From Pelagophyceae sp. CCMP2097 (taxonomy: Eukaryota > Sar > Pelagophyceae): DNA of 64,000 nt. Location of the stretch: assembly GCA_026770575.1 (NCBI GenBank), contig MU657174.1, positions 650,387-714,386 on the forward strand, written 5' to 3'. Positions 32,880 to 43,400 of this stretch are shown one piece after another (within the stretch, counting starts at the first letter, position 1; every line of letters starts with the position of its first letter). A model generated the notes under the pieces. It worked only from the letters and a program-made list of their open reading frames with translations. It ran no database searches and was not told the DNA's origin. Position numbers and translations under genes: made by a program.

Positions 32880-33133
32880 CGAAGCGCGGCGCGCGCGCGG
32901 GCGGGCGAGGGCCCGCGGGGCCGTCCTGCGGCCGACTCGCCCCCGGTAGCCGGATACAATTGTACGGGAAAATTACCGGGCGCGGATGACGTATTTTCAT
33001 AAAAGTCAAACATAACGGTCGAAGCATCAGGGAGAAGTAGACTTCTACTTGCCGACCATCACACGGAAACCTGCGCCGCGATTGGGCCCTTGACGGCCCC
33101 GACGAAACGTTTAAGGTACCGCATGCTTACTTC

Positions 33134-34925
33134 CTAATCGGTCGCTGGCGGGTCTTCCTCGGGCGTTTGCGGCGCTTCCGGCGGCATCTTGCCGCCGACG
33201 GAGAGGAGGATGCGCGAGTCGGAGAAGACGTCGAGGTCCGGCGCGAGGCCGGCGACGTAGCGGTCGAGGTATAGAGCTTGCTTCGTTAAAAGCCCAAACC
33301 TGCGTGGGATTCGATCATGGGACAGCCAAGCCCATGGCGACCGTGGGAACAGATGGGATCCCATAGAGCAGGGGAGGTCCATTGGGCCGTATGGGATCTC
33401 TCCAATGTGGGCTGGTGGGATCCCGTGCGTGATCCCAAACGTACTCGCGCGGCAGCCGGAGCGAGTTCACCTCTGCAATGTCGACAATGTCGACCAAGAC
33501 CTGCGCAATAGAGCCGCCGCCGGACTCGCGGTCGACGGCGAGGACGCGCTCGAGGTCTTTGGCGAGGCGGCCGATGTCGTCCGTGTCGCGCGCCACGCCC
33601 ATGCTCTGCAGCGACGCGGCCAACTGGCCGTAGTCGCGCGCCGTGTACGCCGCCGACATTTGGAGCACCGCGTCATAAGTCGACCGCGGGAGCACGCCCA
33701 CGATGCCAAAGTCCAAGATGCCTATATGTGGCGTTGAGGCTTTGAGGATCCAACCTTGCCAAGCACACCGATGCGGCCGTCGGCGTTCAAGAAGACGTTG
33801 CCGCCGTGCAGGTCGGCGTGGAAGAAGGGGCCCTCGACGACGGAAAGGGCCCAGACGCGGATCATGTTCGCAACGGCCTCTTCCGACTTGATGGCCGCCG
33901 CGGACCCCGGGACGTTGTTCGTCGACCCGTCGAGCAAAGGTCGGCCCTCGAGGCGCGTCATCGTCAGGACCGTGGGCCGGCACAAGTCCAAAACCGGCGA
34001 CGGGCACGTGGCCACGCCGTCAAGACCCTTGTCGGCGAGGAAGGTGCCGAATTGGGTCAAACGCGAGGCTTCGAGGGTAAAGTCGAGCTCGCCGACGACC
34101 GACGTCTTCAAGTCGGCGACCACGTCTGCTAAATTGATGCGGTTCATCTCTGGCGCGATAGTCTCGAGGACGGTGGCAGCGATGGAAACAAAGGCCAAAT
34201 CGCACTTGAGCGAGCCCTCGACTCCGGGCTTTTGCACCTTGACAACGACGCGAGTACCGTCCTTCAGCGTCGCCGCGTGGACCTGCGCCACGCTCGCCGT
34301 CGCTAAAGGTCGCTCGTCGAACGTCGCGTAGAGTTCCCGTAAAGTGCGGCCGCCAAAGGCGGACTCGACGGTGGCTTTGACGACAGAGAATTCCACGGCC
34401 GGAGCCATGTCCAAACACGCCTCAAACTCTTTCACGACTTCCTTGGGGAAAACCGTAGGCGACGACGCGATCAACTGGCCCAGTTTCACGTACGTCGCGC
34501 CGAGCCTAGGGAGCGTTACCGCCGCCCGGAGGCGCCGAAAGGGCGCACCGTTCGAAGAGCTGGCGCGCGAGCTTGGCCGCGCTGAGCTCCTCGCCGTCGC
34601 GCGCGGCGCGCACCGCGTCGAGCGACACTCCCACGACGGCGCGCTGCGCCTCGATCGACCTCTTGACGATGGCGGCGGCGCCGCCGGCGTCGCGGAGCTC
34701 GGCGCGCACGGCCTCTGCGAGGCGGCGCGACGTCGCGAGGCTCGGGACCTCGAGGCGCGCGCTCGCCGACCCGGGGATCTTGATCGAGAGCAGCGGCTTG
34801 TCCGCTGCAGCGCCCCCCGCGGCGGCCTGGAGCGAGACGAGCCGGTTCGCCTTGAGGCCCTGCGGCGCCAGCGCGGCAGCGCAGCCGACGAGGCACGCGT
34901 AGACCAGCGCTTGGTAGACCACCAT
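33134..34925 (-). CDS. ABC1/UbiB-family atypical kinase (ABC1K), probably plastid
   Basis: ADCK/ABC1K proteins are atypical kinases involved in isoprenoid-lipid (ubiquinone, plastoquinone, tocopherol) metabolism in mitochondria and plastids. Exons 34549-34925, 33769-34505, 33445-33721 and 33134-33299 give 518 aa with closed phases. The hydrophobic start MVVYQALVYACLVGCAAALA followed by PQGLK looks like a signal plus plastid transit peptide. The family KxGQ motif is YVKLGQLIASSP; the Ala-rich loop reads TASVAQVHAA; the catalytic region is DLHGGNVF and the metal-binding motif ILDFG. The exon 3/4 junction restores LRLPREFGLL. Introns are 43, 47 and 145 nt. The third intron is repeat-rich. Confidence 0.93.
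33300..33444. repeat. GGGATCCC-rich intron flanked by GTTTGGG repeats
   Basis: This 145-nt intron of the ABC1K gene carries several GGGATCC/GGGATC words in both orientations. CCCAAAC occurs at both ends (33293-33299 in the exon and 33434-33440 in the intron). The two ends share an imperfect inverted match (TGCGTGGGAT at 33301 against the complement of the segment around 33424). It looks like a small inserted element turned intron. Confidence 0.5.
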
Positions 34926-35515
34926 CGCGCCGCCGGGCTGTCGGCCTAGCGCGGGCCGCTCGCGGCAGCCGCGGTGGCGTCCCATGCGCACACCAGGCCC
35001 TGTCGAAGCCGGCATGCGCACACCAGGCCCTGTCGAAGTTGGCCGACGCCCTTCGGCCTCTGCACCGCTGCAATGCCCGGCGACGCACCGGCCGTCGCGC
35101 GCGCGGCTGGAAGTCGGTGGAAGGTCAGTCCTGACGCTTCTGGAAATCGTTCAAGAAGAGAGTTATTGAGAGTTCTTGGCGAGAGAATTTCAACCGTCGA
35201 AGGAGGTCTTCGCGGCGGCCGGGCTCCGTCGGAGGGCGGGGAGTAGTGCCCCCCTCGACGTTCAACATTGCAAACTTCGACAAAGTCCAAATTTACATTG
35301 GAAAACCTGCTTTGCGAGCAGGCCACGCTACAGTTTGTACGAGCACGACGTGCCGCACGCCCTCTTAGGGGTCGACATTGAGAAACAGACGAGGTCCCGC
35401 TATCGGTCATGGTGTTCGGCGCCGTGATGGTGTTGCGAGTTCGAGGCGGTTGGAGGCGTCGGTTCTCAGCAGCCGGCGTGAAGGCGGTGATGCACGGCAC
35501 GCGGCGCCGGGCCAC
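34926..35515. other. ABC1K upstream region with 30-bp tandem duplication
   Basis: This lies between the ABC1K start codon and the stop codon of the ice-binding protein gene, both minus strand. A 30-bp unit beginning CATGCGCACACCAGGCCCTG occurs twice head to tail (34983-35012 and 35013-35042, 28 of 30 identical), 58-117 nt upstream of the ABC1K ATG. I see no gene; the minus-strand open frame across it has no recognisable domain. Confidence 0.6.
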
Positions 35516-37892
35516 TTACTTGGCACCGCGCAGCAGGCGGTGCTCCGGCTGCGCGGTGGTCGCCGTCGGTTGGTTGATGGTATTCGAGATGAGCGTGACG
35601 GCCGTCTGCGCAAGGACGCGGCCGTTGAGGGGCGCCAGCTCCTTAAAGGCGGCGTCCATCTTGACGAGGAAGATGCCCTCGAGGTGCGCGCCGTCGCCGA
35701 CCTTGACGTTGCCGGCGACCTGCCAGATGATGTTCTCCGCCTTGGCGTCATCGTCGAGGGTGACCGTGACGCCGTCGGCGAAGATGGCGTTGCCCGAAAT
35801 CTGCAGGATGAAGACGTCGGTGGAGCGGCTGGCGGTGAAGGTAATGCCGTCAAGCGATGTTCACGTTCGACCCCCACGTGTACACGCCCGGCGTCAGCGT
35901 CTCGCCACCGATGAGGCCGCCAGCGAGGTTGATGCGCGACGCGTCGGTGTTGGGCCGGCCCGCGGCGTCGGTATACGCCCCCTCCATGTCCGAGATCGCC
36001 GTCGTCAGCATCGCGGGCGTGCCGCCGCCGTCGTCGGCGGCGAAGAGCTTGCCGTCGACTTGGTCCGACGTGGCGTAATGGGTCGTATGGTGCTGCATGA
36101 GCGCGAAGCCCGTGCGCGCCGTGCCCGCGATGGGCGACACGCCGACGTCACCGGTGATGTGGGACTGCGGGACGTTGGTGACGCCTGCCTTGGCGAGGAT
36201 GGCGAAGTTGCCGGCAAGGCCGAGCTCGACTGTGTCTGGCGAGTCGTACGTCGGCATCGGCGTCGGGGCATGGCTCGGCGTCGGCGTCGGGTCGTTCGTC
36301 GGCTGCGGCGTCGGGTCCGAGTCGTTCGTCGGCTGCGGCGTCGGGTCGTTCGTCGATTGCGGCGGAAAGTTGTAGAAGAAAGCAGAGCCCGTCTCCGTTC
36401 CGACGACGGCGGTGAGGCCGTCGGCCAAGAGGGCCACCAGGACGCCGGATTTGTCATTCGCCGCGCCGTCCTCCGCCAAGAGATTGGCCTCGTGCGCCCA
36501 AGCGCCGTCGGCGCCCTTGACGAACACGTAGGCCGACTCGGAGCCAGAAAACGAGCCGGCGTCGTCGTTACACTGCGCCCCGACGATGACCTTGTCGCCG
36601 CCGATGGCCATCGATCTGCCGAAGTAGTCTTTCTTCGCGCCGTCGTACGCCGTGAGCTTGGCGGCCTCTTTCCAAGAAGCGTCGCCATCGCCCTTGACGA
36701 ACACGTAGGCTGCCGCCGAGCCAGACCACAAGCCGGCGTCCGTCGTTACCATGCGCCCCGACGACGATGTAGTCGCCGGAGATGCCCACCGAGAAGCCGA
36801 AGAAGTCCAACTTCGCGCCGTCGGCCGCCGTGAGCTTGGCTTTTTCATTCCAAGAAGCGACGCCTTCGCCCTTGACGAACACGTAGGCCGCGCCAGCGGA
36901 TGAGCCTTTGTCGTCATCACCAGGCGCCCCGACGACGATGTAGTCGCCGGAGATGCCCACCGAGTAGCCGAAGGAGTCGTACTTCGCGCCGTCGGCCGCC
37001 GTGAGCTTGGCTTTTTCATTCCAAGAAGCGACGCCTTCGCCCTTGACGAACACGTAGGCCGCGCCAGCGTTTGGGCCTTTGTCGTCATCACTATCCGCCC
37101 CGACGACGATGTAGTCGCCGGAGATGCCCACCGAGAAGCCGAAGTAGTCCAACTTCGCGCTGTCGGCCGCCGTGAGCTTGGCGTCCTGGCTCCAAGAACC
37201 GACGCCGTCGCCCTTGACGAACACGTAGGCCGAGCCAGAGTCCGAGCCTTTGTCGTCATCCTTGTACGCCCCGACGACGATGGTGTCGCCGTCGATGGCC
37301 ACGGCGTGGCCGAAGTAGCCTGAGCTTGGCGACCTCGATCCAGGACTCGCCGCCATCGGGCGTGTGGAAGACCAAGGCCGAGCATGTGTTGCCGTCGTCA
37401 GTGGGCGAGCCGAAGACGGTGTAGTCGCTGGAGATTGCCCCAGCTTGACCGAAGTTATAATTGTCGTCTGCGGTGACTCGGACCTAAAGCAGGAAAAAGT
37501 CAAGAGCCAGCGGACTCGTCCTTCCTTCTTGCGGAGCCTGCATCGGTGGACGCACCTTGAGCGTCGTCCAATCGTCGGCGGCGCCGGCGCGGATGGCGCC
37601 TAGAGGAGGGGGCTGGTTGACGAGTGCGGCGGAAGGAGGGGAAAAGGGGCAGATCATCGAGTCGCCGAGAAAAGGCCGCATCGCCCGCCGACGGCCGCTG
37701 TCCCTCCTTTGGACTCGAGTGGCGGCGTCCATTTGGCCTCCCTTCTTCGGCGGCGGCTCGAGTGGCCGGGACCTCACCGTGTTTCGCCGCGGCGGATTCC
37801 AAGTGGGCGGCGGCGCCGGAGAAGGCCGACGGTTGCTGCGCCGACGCGTCGGAGAAGAGCAGCGCGAGCGCGACCGCGAACATTTTGGCCAT
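35516..37892 (-). CDS. Secreted FG-GAP repeat / DUF3494 ice-binding protein, reading frame interrupted
   Basis: Exon 1 (37778-37892) gives a signal peptide MAKMFAVALALLFSDASAQQ; exon 2 (37556-37599) and exon 3 (from 37483) join in phase. Exon 3 holds tandem FG-GAP units of about 58 residues (YFGFSVGISGDYIVVGA, AYVFVKGEGVASWNEKAKL), a Pro/Thr/Asn-Asp linker (NDPTPQPTND type), then a DUF3494 domain: LGLAGNFAILAKAGVT, HITGDVGVSPIAGTA, DMEGAYTDAAGRPNTDA, TLTPGVYTWGSNV, IIWQVAGNVKVG, LNGRVLAQTAVTLISNTI. DUF3494 proteins bind ice crystals and are shared among polar bacteria, fungi and algae by horizontal transfer. The frame breaks three times: a deletion of about 23 nt near 37322, an extra base near 36741 and an extra T near 35857. 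None is explained by an intron. It is either a recent pseudogene or carries sequence errors in a repetitive region. Confidence 0.8.
36760..37320. repeat. 174-bp tandem repeats encoding FG-GAP units
   Basis: Near-identical DNA units recur with a 174-bp period; for example the word GATGTAGTCGCCGGAGATGC recurs around 36767, 36941 and 37115. Each encodes one 58-residue FG-GAP blade. The similarity at DNA level implies recent expansion and makes assembly errors here plausible. Confidence 0.85.
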
Positions 37893-38440
37893 GGCGGTTC
37901 GCTCGTCTGGGTGTTCGGCGGCTTGGGCTTTGACAGCTGGCTTTGATGGATGTTGAGATGGTGAGTCGAGATGGCGGCAGTGAAAGATCTGTATCGCAAG
38001 CGTCGGATATTACCCCTGACCTTTACTTCCTAGGAATCCTAGGAATTCCTATACATGTAGGAATCCTATGCTCTTTGACCTTTAGGAATTCCTAAGTGCG
38101 AGAATACACAGTGAAAACTTCAATGTTAAAATTATTCGAGATCTTGTCACGAAATTGCTGGATTTGAAATATTGAGTTTCGTTTTGGAAATTTTTGAAAA
38201 GTCCGTTAAATAAACAAACTTTTCCAACCATCGAAATGACACACCGAAAAAATAATGCAAACTGGGAAAGTGAGCAACTTTTGGCAGTTTTAAAGAGCAG
38301 AGAGGTTTCTAAAACACCCGGGGACCACGCGTGAATTGAACCTCGAACCACTCGGAGCAGACGGAAAGAAGACGTCGAAGAGCTACGTCGAAGCAGCCGC
38401 GTCTGGCGCCTTCGCTGCGCGTCATATACGCGCGCCGGCG
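37893..38440. other. AT-rich island upstream of the ice-binding gene
   Basis: About 38018-38330 is sharply AT-rich compared with the rest of the window and has no open frame with a recognisable domain. It contains the palindrome cluster at 38017-38095. It could be an old insertion or a regulatory/nucleosome-depleted region of the ice-binding gene. Confidence 0.5.
38017..38095. repeat. Cluster of TAGGAATTCCTA palindromes bounded by TGACCTTTA repeats
   Basis: Perfect palindromes TAGGAATTCCTA (38040-38051) and TTAGGAATTCCTAA (38082-38095), with half-size relatives TAGGAATCCT (38031-38040) and TAGGAATCCTA (38058-38068). A 9-bp direct repeat TGACCTTTA occurs at 38017-38025 and 38076-38084. The cluster lies 125-203 bp upstream of the ice-binding protein ATG. 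Confidence 0.7.
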
Positions 38441-38564
38441 GCATGTTCTCGGTCAAGGCGACGCGCGTGCTTCCCGCGAGCGGCGACTTTGAAAAGAAGG
38501 GCACCGGCACCGCGACCGCGACAACAGCGAGACGAGGTCCGTCTGGGGGCGCGAGGGCCGCTTT

Positions 38565-38747
38565 GTGTTTGCATCGCGGCGCCGTCGAGGCATCGACGCC
38601 GTCGTAGGCCCGGACAACCCGTCGCCGCGATGCGTCGAGAATCAGCTGGCAGCGGAAAAAAAGGAATGGGAGCAGCGCGTCCGCGACGGCGAGCGAAAAG
38701 CCATGGACCGCCTCGAGCAGCTCAAGAAGCTCCGCGCCTCCAAGTAG
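38565..38747 (+). CDS. Small charged hypothetical protein, C-terminal exon
   Basis: An open frame with coding character ending at TAG 38747: FVFASRRRRGIDAVVGPDNP, PRCVENQLAAEKKEWEQRV, RDGERKAMDRLEQLKKLRA. The frame extends upstream to about 38490 (GHRHRDRDNSETRSVWGREG) but has no ATG, so a 5' exon is needed. A candidate first exon starts MFSVKATRVLPASGDFEKKG at about 38442. The C-terminal half should form a charged helix. Family and function are not recognised. Confidence 0.4.
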   Translation: MFASRRRRGIDAVVGPDNPSPRCVENQLAAEKKEWEQRVRDGERKAMDRLEQLKKLRASK

Positions 38748-39203
38748 CGGCGTGGTGTAACGGCGCGCGCGCAGCCGGATTCGGCCCCGGGCGCGCGGAG
38801 GTCGCGCGCGCGACGGCCAGATGCTCGACCCGCGCCGCACGCCGCTGCGCCGACGGCACGCGGCGGCCGCTCCGTCGCGGCGCTCGCGCGCACAAATGTA
38901 TGTACAAAGACGCCTCGTTCATTGAATAATGTACTAGTATACAACTTATTCTTTATGCGCCCGATCCTGCGCGCGATGGTTCGAAAGTTCTTGCAGATCG
39001 TTTCGAAAGACTCGTGCGTTAGCCCGGGCAAGCAGGAATCACGCTACTCTTGCTGCGCGGGGTCTACACCGGCGCACGCATACCCCTCGCCGGTTAATCA
39101 TCCTCAATCTTAAGATTCTGAGGCATAACCTTGTGAAAGGGTGTCCGGTCGGAAGTGCCACGTGTGAGCACGGACGGAGGCCTCTCGCGGAGCTGTCTCC
39201 AAG
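38748..39203. other. Intergenic, no gene seen
   Basis: About 450 bp with moderate AT content, containing short open frames without ATG or domain support. It separates the small charged protein from the MYND pseudogene. Confidence 0.4.
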
Positions 39204-40183
39204 TCGAAGGAGGGTGAAGGAGGCCTGCTTCGGGTGCGGACACGTCGAAGAAGTGCCCCATTTGCAAGGTCCGCAGCTGCTGCTCGACGGCGTGCCAGCG
39301 AGCCCACTGGAAAGGTGGCCACAAGGAGGAGTGCCCTACTCCGCGCGAGGCGGCGCGGCCCGGGCGCGAGGCGGCGCGGCCGCCCGGGCCGCCGGCAGCG
39401 GCGGCGCGCGAGGTCTGTCGCGTCTGCTTCGAGCCCTATGCGTTTGACGACGAGGTTGGCCGGGAGCGGTCGTTTTACCCGTGCTGTGGCGAAAGCTGCT
39501 GCGAGGACTGCGGCATCAAGACCTATACCCTCGGCGGCAAGATGAGCTGCCCGTTCTGCCTCGAGACGCTCTCGCTCTTCCCGAACGAGTAGGGGGGGCG
39601 CTTGGCGGAGTCGGGCAACGCAAAGGCCATGTTCGAGCACGGCTCGCAGCTCCTCGCGGGCGCCGAAATGGAGAAGCGGCCCGCCGAGGGCTTTGCCTGG
39701 CTCGTCAAGGCCGCAGCTTTGGGCGACGATCGGGCGAACAACAAGGTCGGGACATGCTACCTCCACGGCGAAGGGGTGGCCGTCGACCATTCCGCCGCGG
39801 CAGAGTGCTTCATCGCCGGCGTCGCCCGGGGCCACTACGGGTCGCAGTTCAATTTGGGAGTCATGTACCACAACGCCTGGGCCTGGGCCGGGGCGGCCGA
39901 GGACATGAAGGCGAACGAAAAAGCGGCGTTGGACCTCTTCCGCCGATGCTCGGATGTGGGTTACGCCACGGCCACGTTTTACCTCGCCTCGCTCCTCTTC
40001 CGCGCCGCCATCCGCGAGGGCCGCGAAGACGTCAAGCGCGAGGCTCGCCAGCTTTTCGAGCGCGCCGCGGCCCAAAAGCGCCCAGAGGTGCGACCGCCGC
40101 TTTGTGTACGCCACTTTGACGCCAAGTTCGAAGCGGAGAGCAACCTGAGCCGCGCGCGGGTTCATATGAAGAGCAAGATATAA
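39204..40183 (+). pseudogene. MYND zinc finger - RING-like - Sel1 repeat gene, decayed
   Basis: Translation shows a MYND finger in two frames: EACFGCGH in one, then KKCPICKVRSCCSTACQRAH in another, so one extra base lies near 39243. A RING-like treble of cysteines follows (CRVCFEPYAF, FYPCCGESCCEDCG, MSCPFCLE). The frame then meets TAG at 39590-39592 and continues in the same frame into Sel1-like repeats (GNAKAMFEHGSQLLAG, FAWLVKAAALGDDRANNKVG, SQFNLGVMYHN, LFRRCSDVGYATATFYLASL). No ATG precedes the finger. RING/MYND plus Sel1 proteins are a large family in ochrophytes. A frameshift, an in-frame stop and a missing start together suggest a pseudogene, though an unplaced intron or a sequencing error could explain one of the defects. 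Confidence 0.65.
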
Positions 40184-40473
40184 CTCTGGTAGACCCGCGG
40201 CGCCGGCCCGCGCGAGGCGCCTCGCACGCCGCGACCCGCGCCGGAGCCCCGAAGAGGGTCCTTCCCACGGCGTCCCCGAAAAGGGGCCTTCTCTGCCTCA
40301 AGGCTCCTTGTCTGCCTCTGTGAAGGGGATGCGGCCGACGCGCCTTTTGGCCGACTTTGGCGCACCGTGTCCCACCCCCACGGCGGCGGCGGCAAGTGGG
40401 AACGACAAAAGTACACATTTACAACGCGCCCGGAACGGGGCGCACACAGTTTCGAGTGGTCACAGGGGAGGCG

Positions 40474-43400
40474 TCAGAAGAAGAAGGGGTCGTCTTCGTC
40501 CTCCTCCCCGTCGTTTGGGAGGTCCGGGTCGTCCTTTGAATCGTCTGATGAATCGGAGTCGTCCGTAGACTCTTCCACGGGCTCGTCGCGCCCGGCCCGC
40601 AAGTCGCGCAAAACTTTGGCCAGGTGCTCTTGCGCGTCCTTGCGCTACGAAGAAAGCAGGTCCATTTCGGCGGGGTTGGGGCGGGTCTCACGATGAGTTC
40701 GGCGCGTCGTTTTTCGTTTGTGGCGAGGCTCTTTTGCAAGTGGTCCGAATGCTGCGTAAAGTCCGCGGCAGCGAGCAGAGCCTACCGTTCCCTTCGACGG
40801 CGGCGGGCGGGCGTCGAAAGCACCTCTGCGATGGCGGCCGTGTCGCTGGCGGCGAGGGCCCTGGCGTCGTCGAAGCCGGCGGCGTGGAGGTGTTTTGCGC
40901 AAGAGGCATTGATCCTCTCCGAAGCCTTCAACAGAGGCAGCAGGTGGTCCGGCGCCCCAAGCGAAAGTTTCTCGAACATGGACGCGACTGCCTTGGCCTG
41001 CTTGAACCACCGCAGCTCCCTGCAGAACTTGGCCAGGCACTTTGACAGAGTCGCAGCCTCGAAGAGCAAACCCTCGATATCCCCAGGTGACACTTTCAAC
41101 GTTGGCTTGTGGTGCAGCAGCACGCTGGCGAACTTCGTCCGCGGCGACGCCGCCACGCGCTCGTGCAGCAGCAAAGCCAGGCAGAGGCGCTGGTGCACCA
41201 CCTCGATCGTGCCGGGTGAGACGTGCGCCAAACGGGCCGTGCCCAGAGATGCAGAGGCCTTGGCCGCGTCCTGGTGGATGCGCTTCGCGGCGTACTTGCT
41301 CGGGTCGGCGCCGACAATGGTCGCGAGGCCGCGGACGCCGTCGTCGTCGGAGGCATCTTTATACGCAGCTTGAAAGGCCTCCCAGTCCTCGCGGTAGTTC
41401 AAAATAAACTTGGACCCGAGCAGCGGCGCGATGAGGTAACACCGATGCAGCTCCTTCGTCGTCGCGGAGAAGCTGCCGCAGTCCAAGCCGCCCGCGCATC
41501 GGAGTGCGCCCACGGCCTCGAGGGCGTCTGCAGGTTTCAGACCGCACCTGTGCGTGGCGCGGCCCAGCTGCGTCGCGCGCAGCCCATCAGTGCAGCGCTC
41601 GAGGAAGGCGTGGCGCACGAGCCACGCTTCCGCGGATGCGTCGCGCGAGTCCCCCGCTTCATCCAACGAGGCGCCGAAGAGGGTGCACTTTGAGAGTCCG
41701 CTGTTGGCCATGGCGGAGCAGTGGGCGTCCAGAATCAGCTTGGTAAACATGTCGTTTGGCGCCGCATTCGAAGCGCCGCCGAAGCTCGTCTCGATGGCCG
41801 CAAAGTCCGCGGCGAGGAGGCCGGCGGCGTTGTCTGCGGACCACTTTGTACCGCAGACTATAAACGCGTCTCCCGACCCGACCAGCCCAGTCCTCCCCGC
41901 CCGCCCACAGCTCTGCCGCAGCTCCGCCGCCGTCGTGCGGCCCCCAAGGCCACAGACGACGACGCGCGACGCCGGGAGGTTGATGCCAGTTGCGAGCGTG
42001 GAAGTGGCTACCACACAAGTCAACGTCGCCTCGCCGCGCGCCGGCGAGACGCGAAACGCCGCCTCGAGCAGAGCGCGCTGCGCGGAGCAGAGGCCCGCGT
42101 GGTGGAACGCCACACCCCGCAGCACCAGCCGCTCCAGCAGCCGCGCCTGCGGGCTCGCCGGCGGCGCGGCCGCGCGCAGCTCCCGCTGCAATAACCGCCG
42201 CCGATTGTCGACGGCGCGCACCGGCGCGGCCGCCGGCCGCGCAGACAAGGGCACCTGCGACACGCGCGCGCCGGTCGCGCCGGCCGCACTGCCGGCGTGC
42301 GACGTCGCGCGCGGCCCGGTGGGCAAGCTCGCCGACGTCGCGCGCGGCGGCCCGGCGGTCGCGCGCGGCGGCGTGGCGTGGCTCGCCGCGCGCGGCGGCG
42401 CGGGCCGGCCGCGCGCGTCGAGTTTGATGCAGATGTCGTATGCGACGGTCTCCGCGTCGGCTCGCGACTTGCAGAAGACGAGCGTCCCTCGGCCGGCGTT
42501 GTCGGCGACGAGCTGCAGCACGGCCGCGCGCTCCGCATAAACCCAGTTCTCCTCCTTTGGGCGCCAGACCGCGTAAACCTTGAGCCGCTGCGGCGCCGCG
42601 GCGCCGCCGACGGAACGGCCGCCGTCGACGAGGCGCTTTGAATTATCGCACCACCTTGAGAGCGGCGCCGTCCAAGAAGGCTCGCGGATCACGAGCGCCG
42701 TTGAAGAGGGGGGTAGGACGAGCGTGATCTGGAGGTCGGTGGGTTTGAACGTCGTCAGGTACAGCGACGCGCCGAGCCACCGAGCCACGACGTCGAGGTT
42801 CGACGCGGTGGCGGTCATGGCCACTAGCTGCGGCACTAAGCGCCGCACCGCGCCTGCCACCGTGGGCGTCGCGGCCGCGGGTGCCGCCACCGCGGGCGCC
42901 GCAGCGCCCTCCGCGGGTGCCGCACCGCCCTCCGTGGGTGCCACGGCGGCGTCCGCGGGCGCGAGTGCCGTAGCGTCGTCCAAGGGTGCCGCGGCCTGCG
43001 CGTCCGCGGGGGCCGCCATCGCGGGTGTCGCAGCACCGTCTGCGGGCACCGCGGGGTCCGCGTCGTCGTGTGCGCGCTGGCAGAGGACGAGTTTGGCTAA
43101 GAGCGCCTCGAGGACGGCGCCGCGCTGATCTTTTCCGATAAGGTGGACTTCGTCTATCACGACGATTGCCACGCGTCTTCGCACCTCCGCGACGCCGCCG
43201 CGCTCCAGCAGCATGTCAATAAATTGTTCCGCTTTTTCCCAGGTGCAGACCGCGACGTCCGTCGCGTAGTCGTCGGCCAAGAGTATCGGCAGCGTCTTCT
43301 TCCCGCGCGGCGCCTTGGCGTCCACTTTAGAACCCTTGGCGACCTCGTCGCCGAACACCGCGCGCACGCGGAAGCCTAGCGGCAAAAGGTTTCTACCCTG

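Noticed and set aside
36760..37320. Regular 174-bp repeats as a CRISPR or satellite array
   Set aside because: The repeats are translated as FG-GAP blades with no unique spacers.
38315..38365. tRNA-like B-box (GGTTCAATTC on the minus strand)
   Set aside because: The flanking arms do not pair into a T-stem or acceptor stem and no A-box lies at the right distance.
38082..38840. Minus-strand 252-aa open frame over the AT-rich island
   Set aside because: It mixes a shadow of the small charged protein with AT-rich non-coding sequence and has no domain or codon bias.
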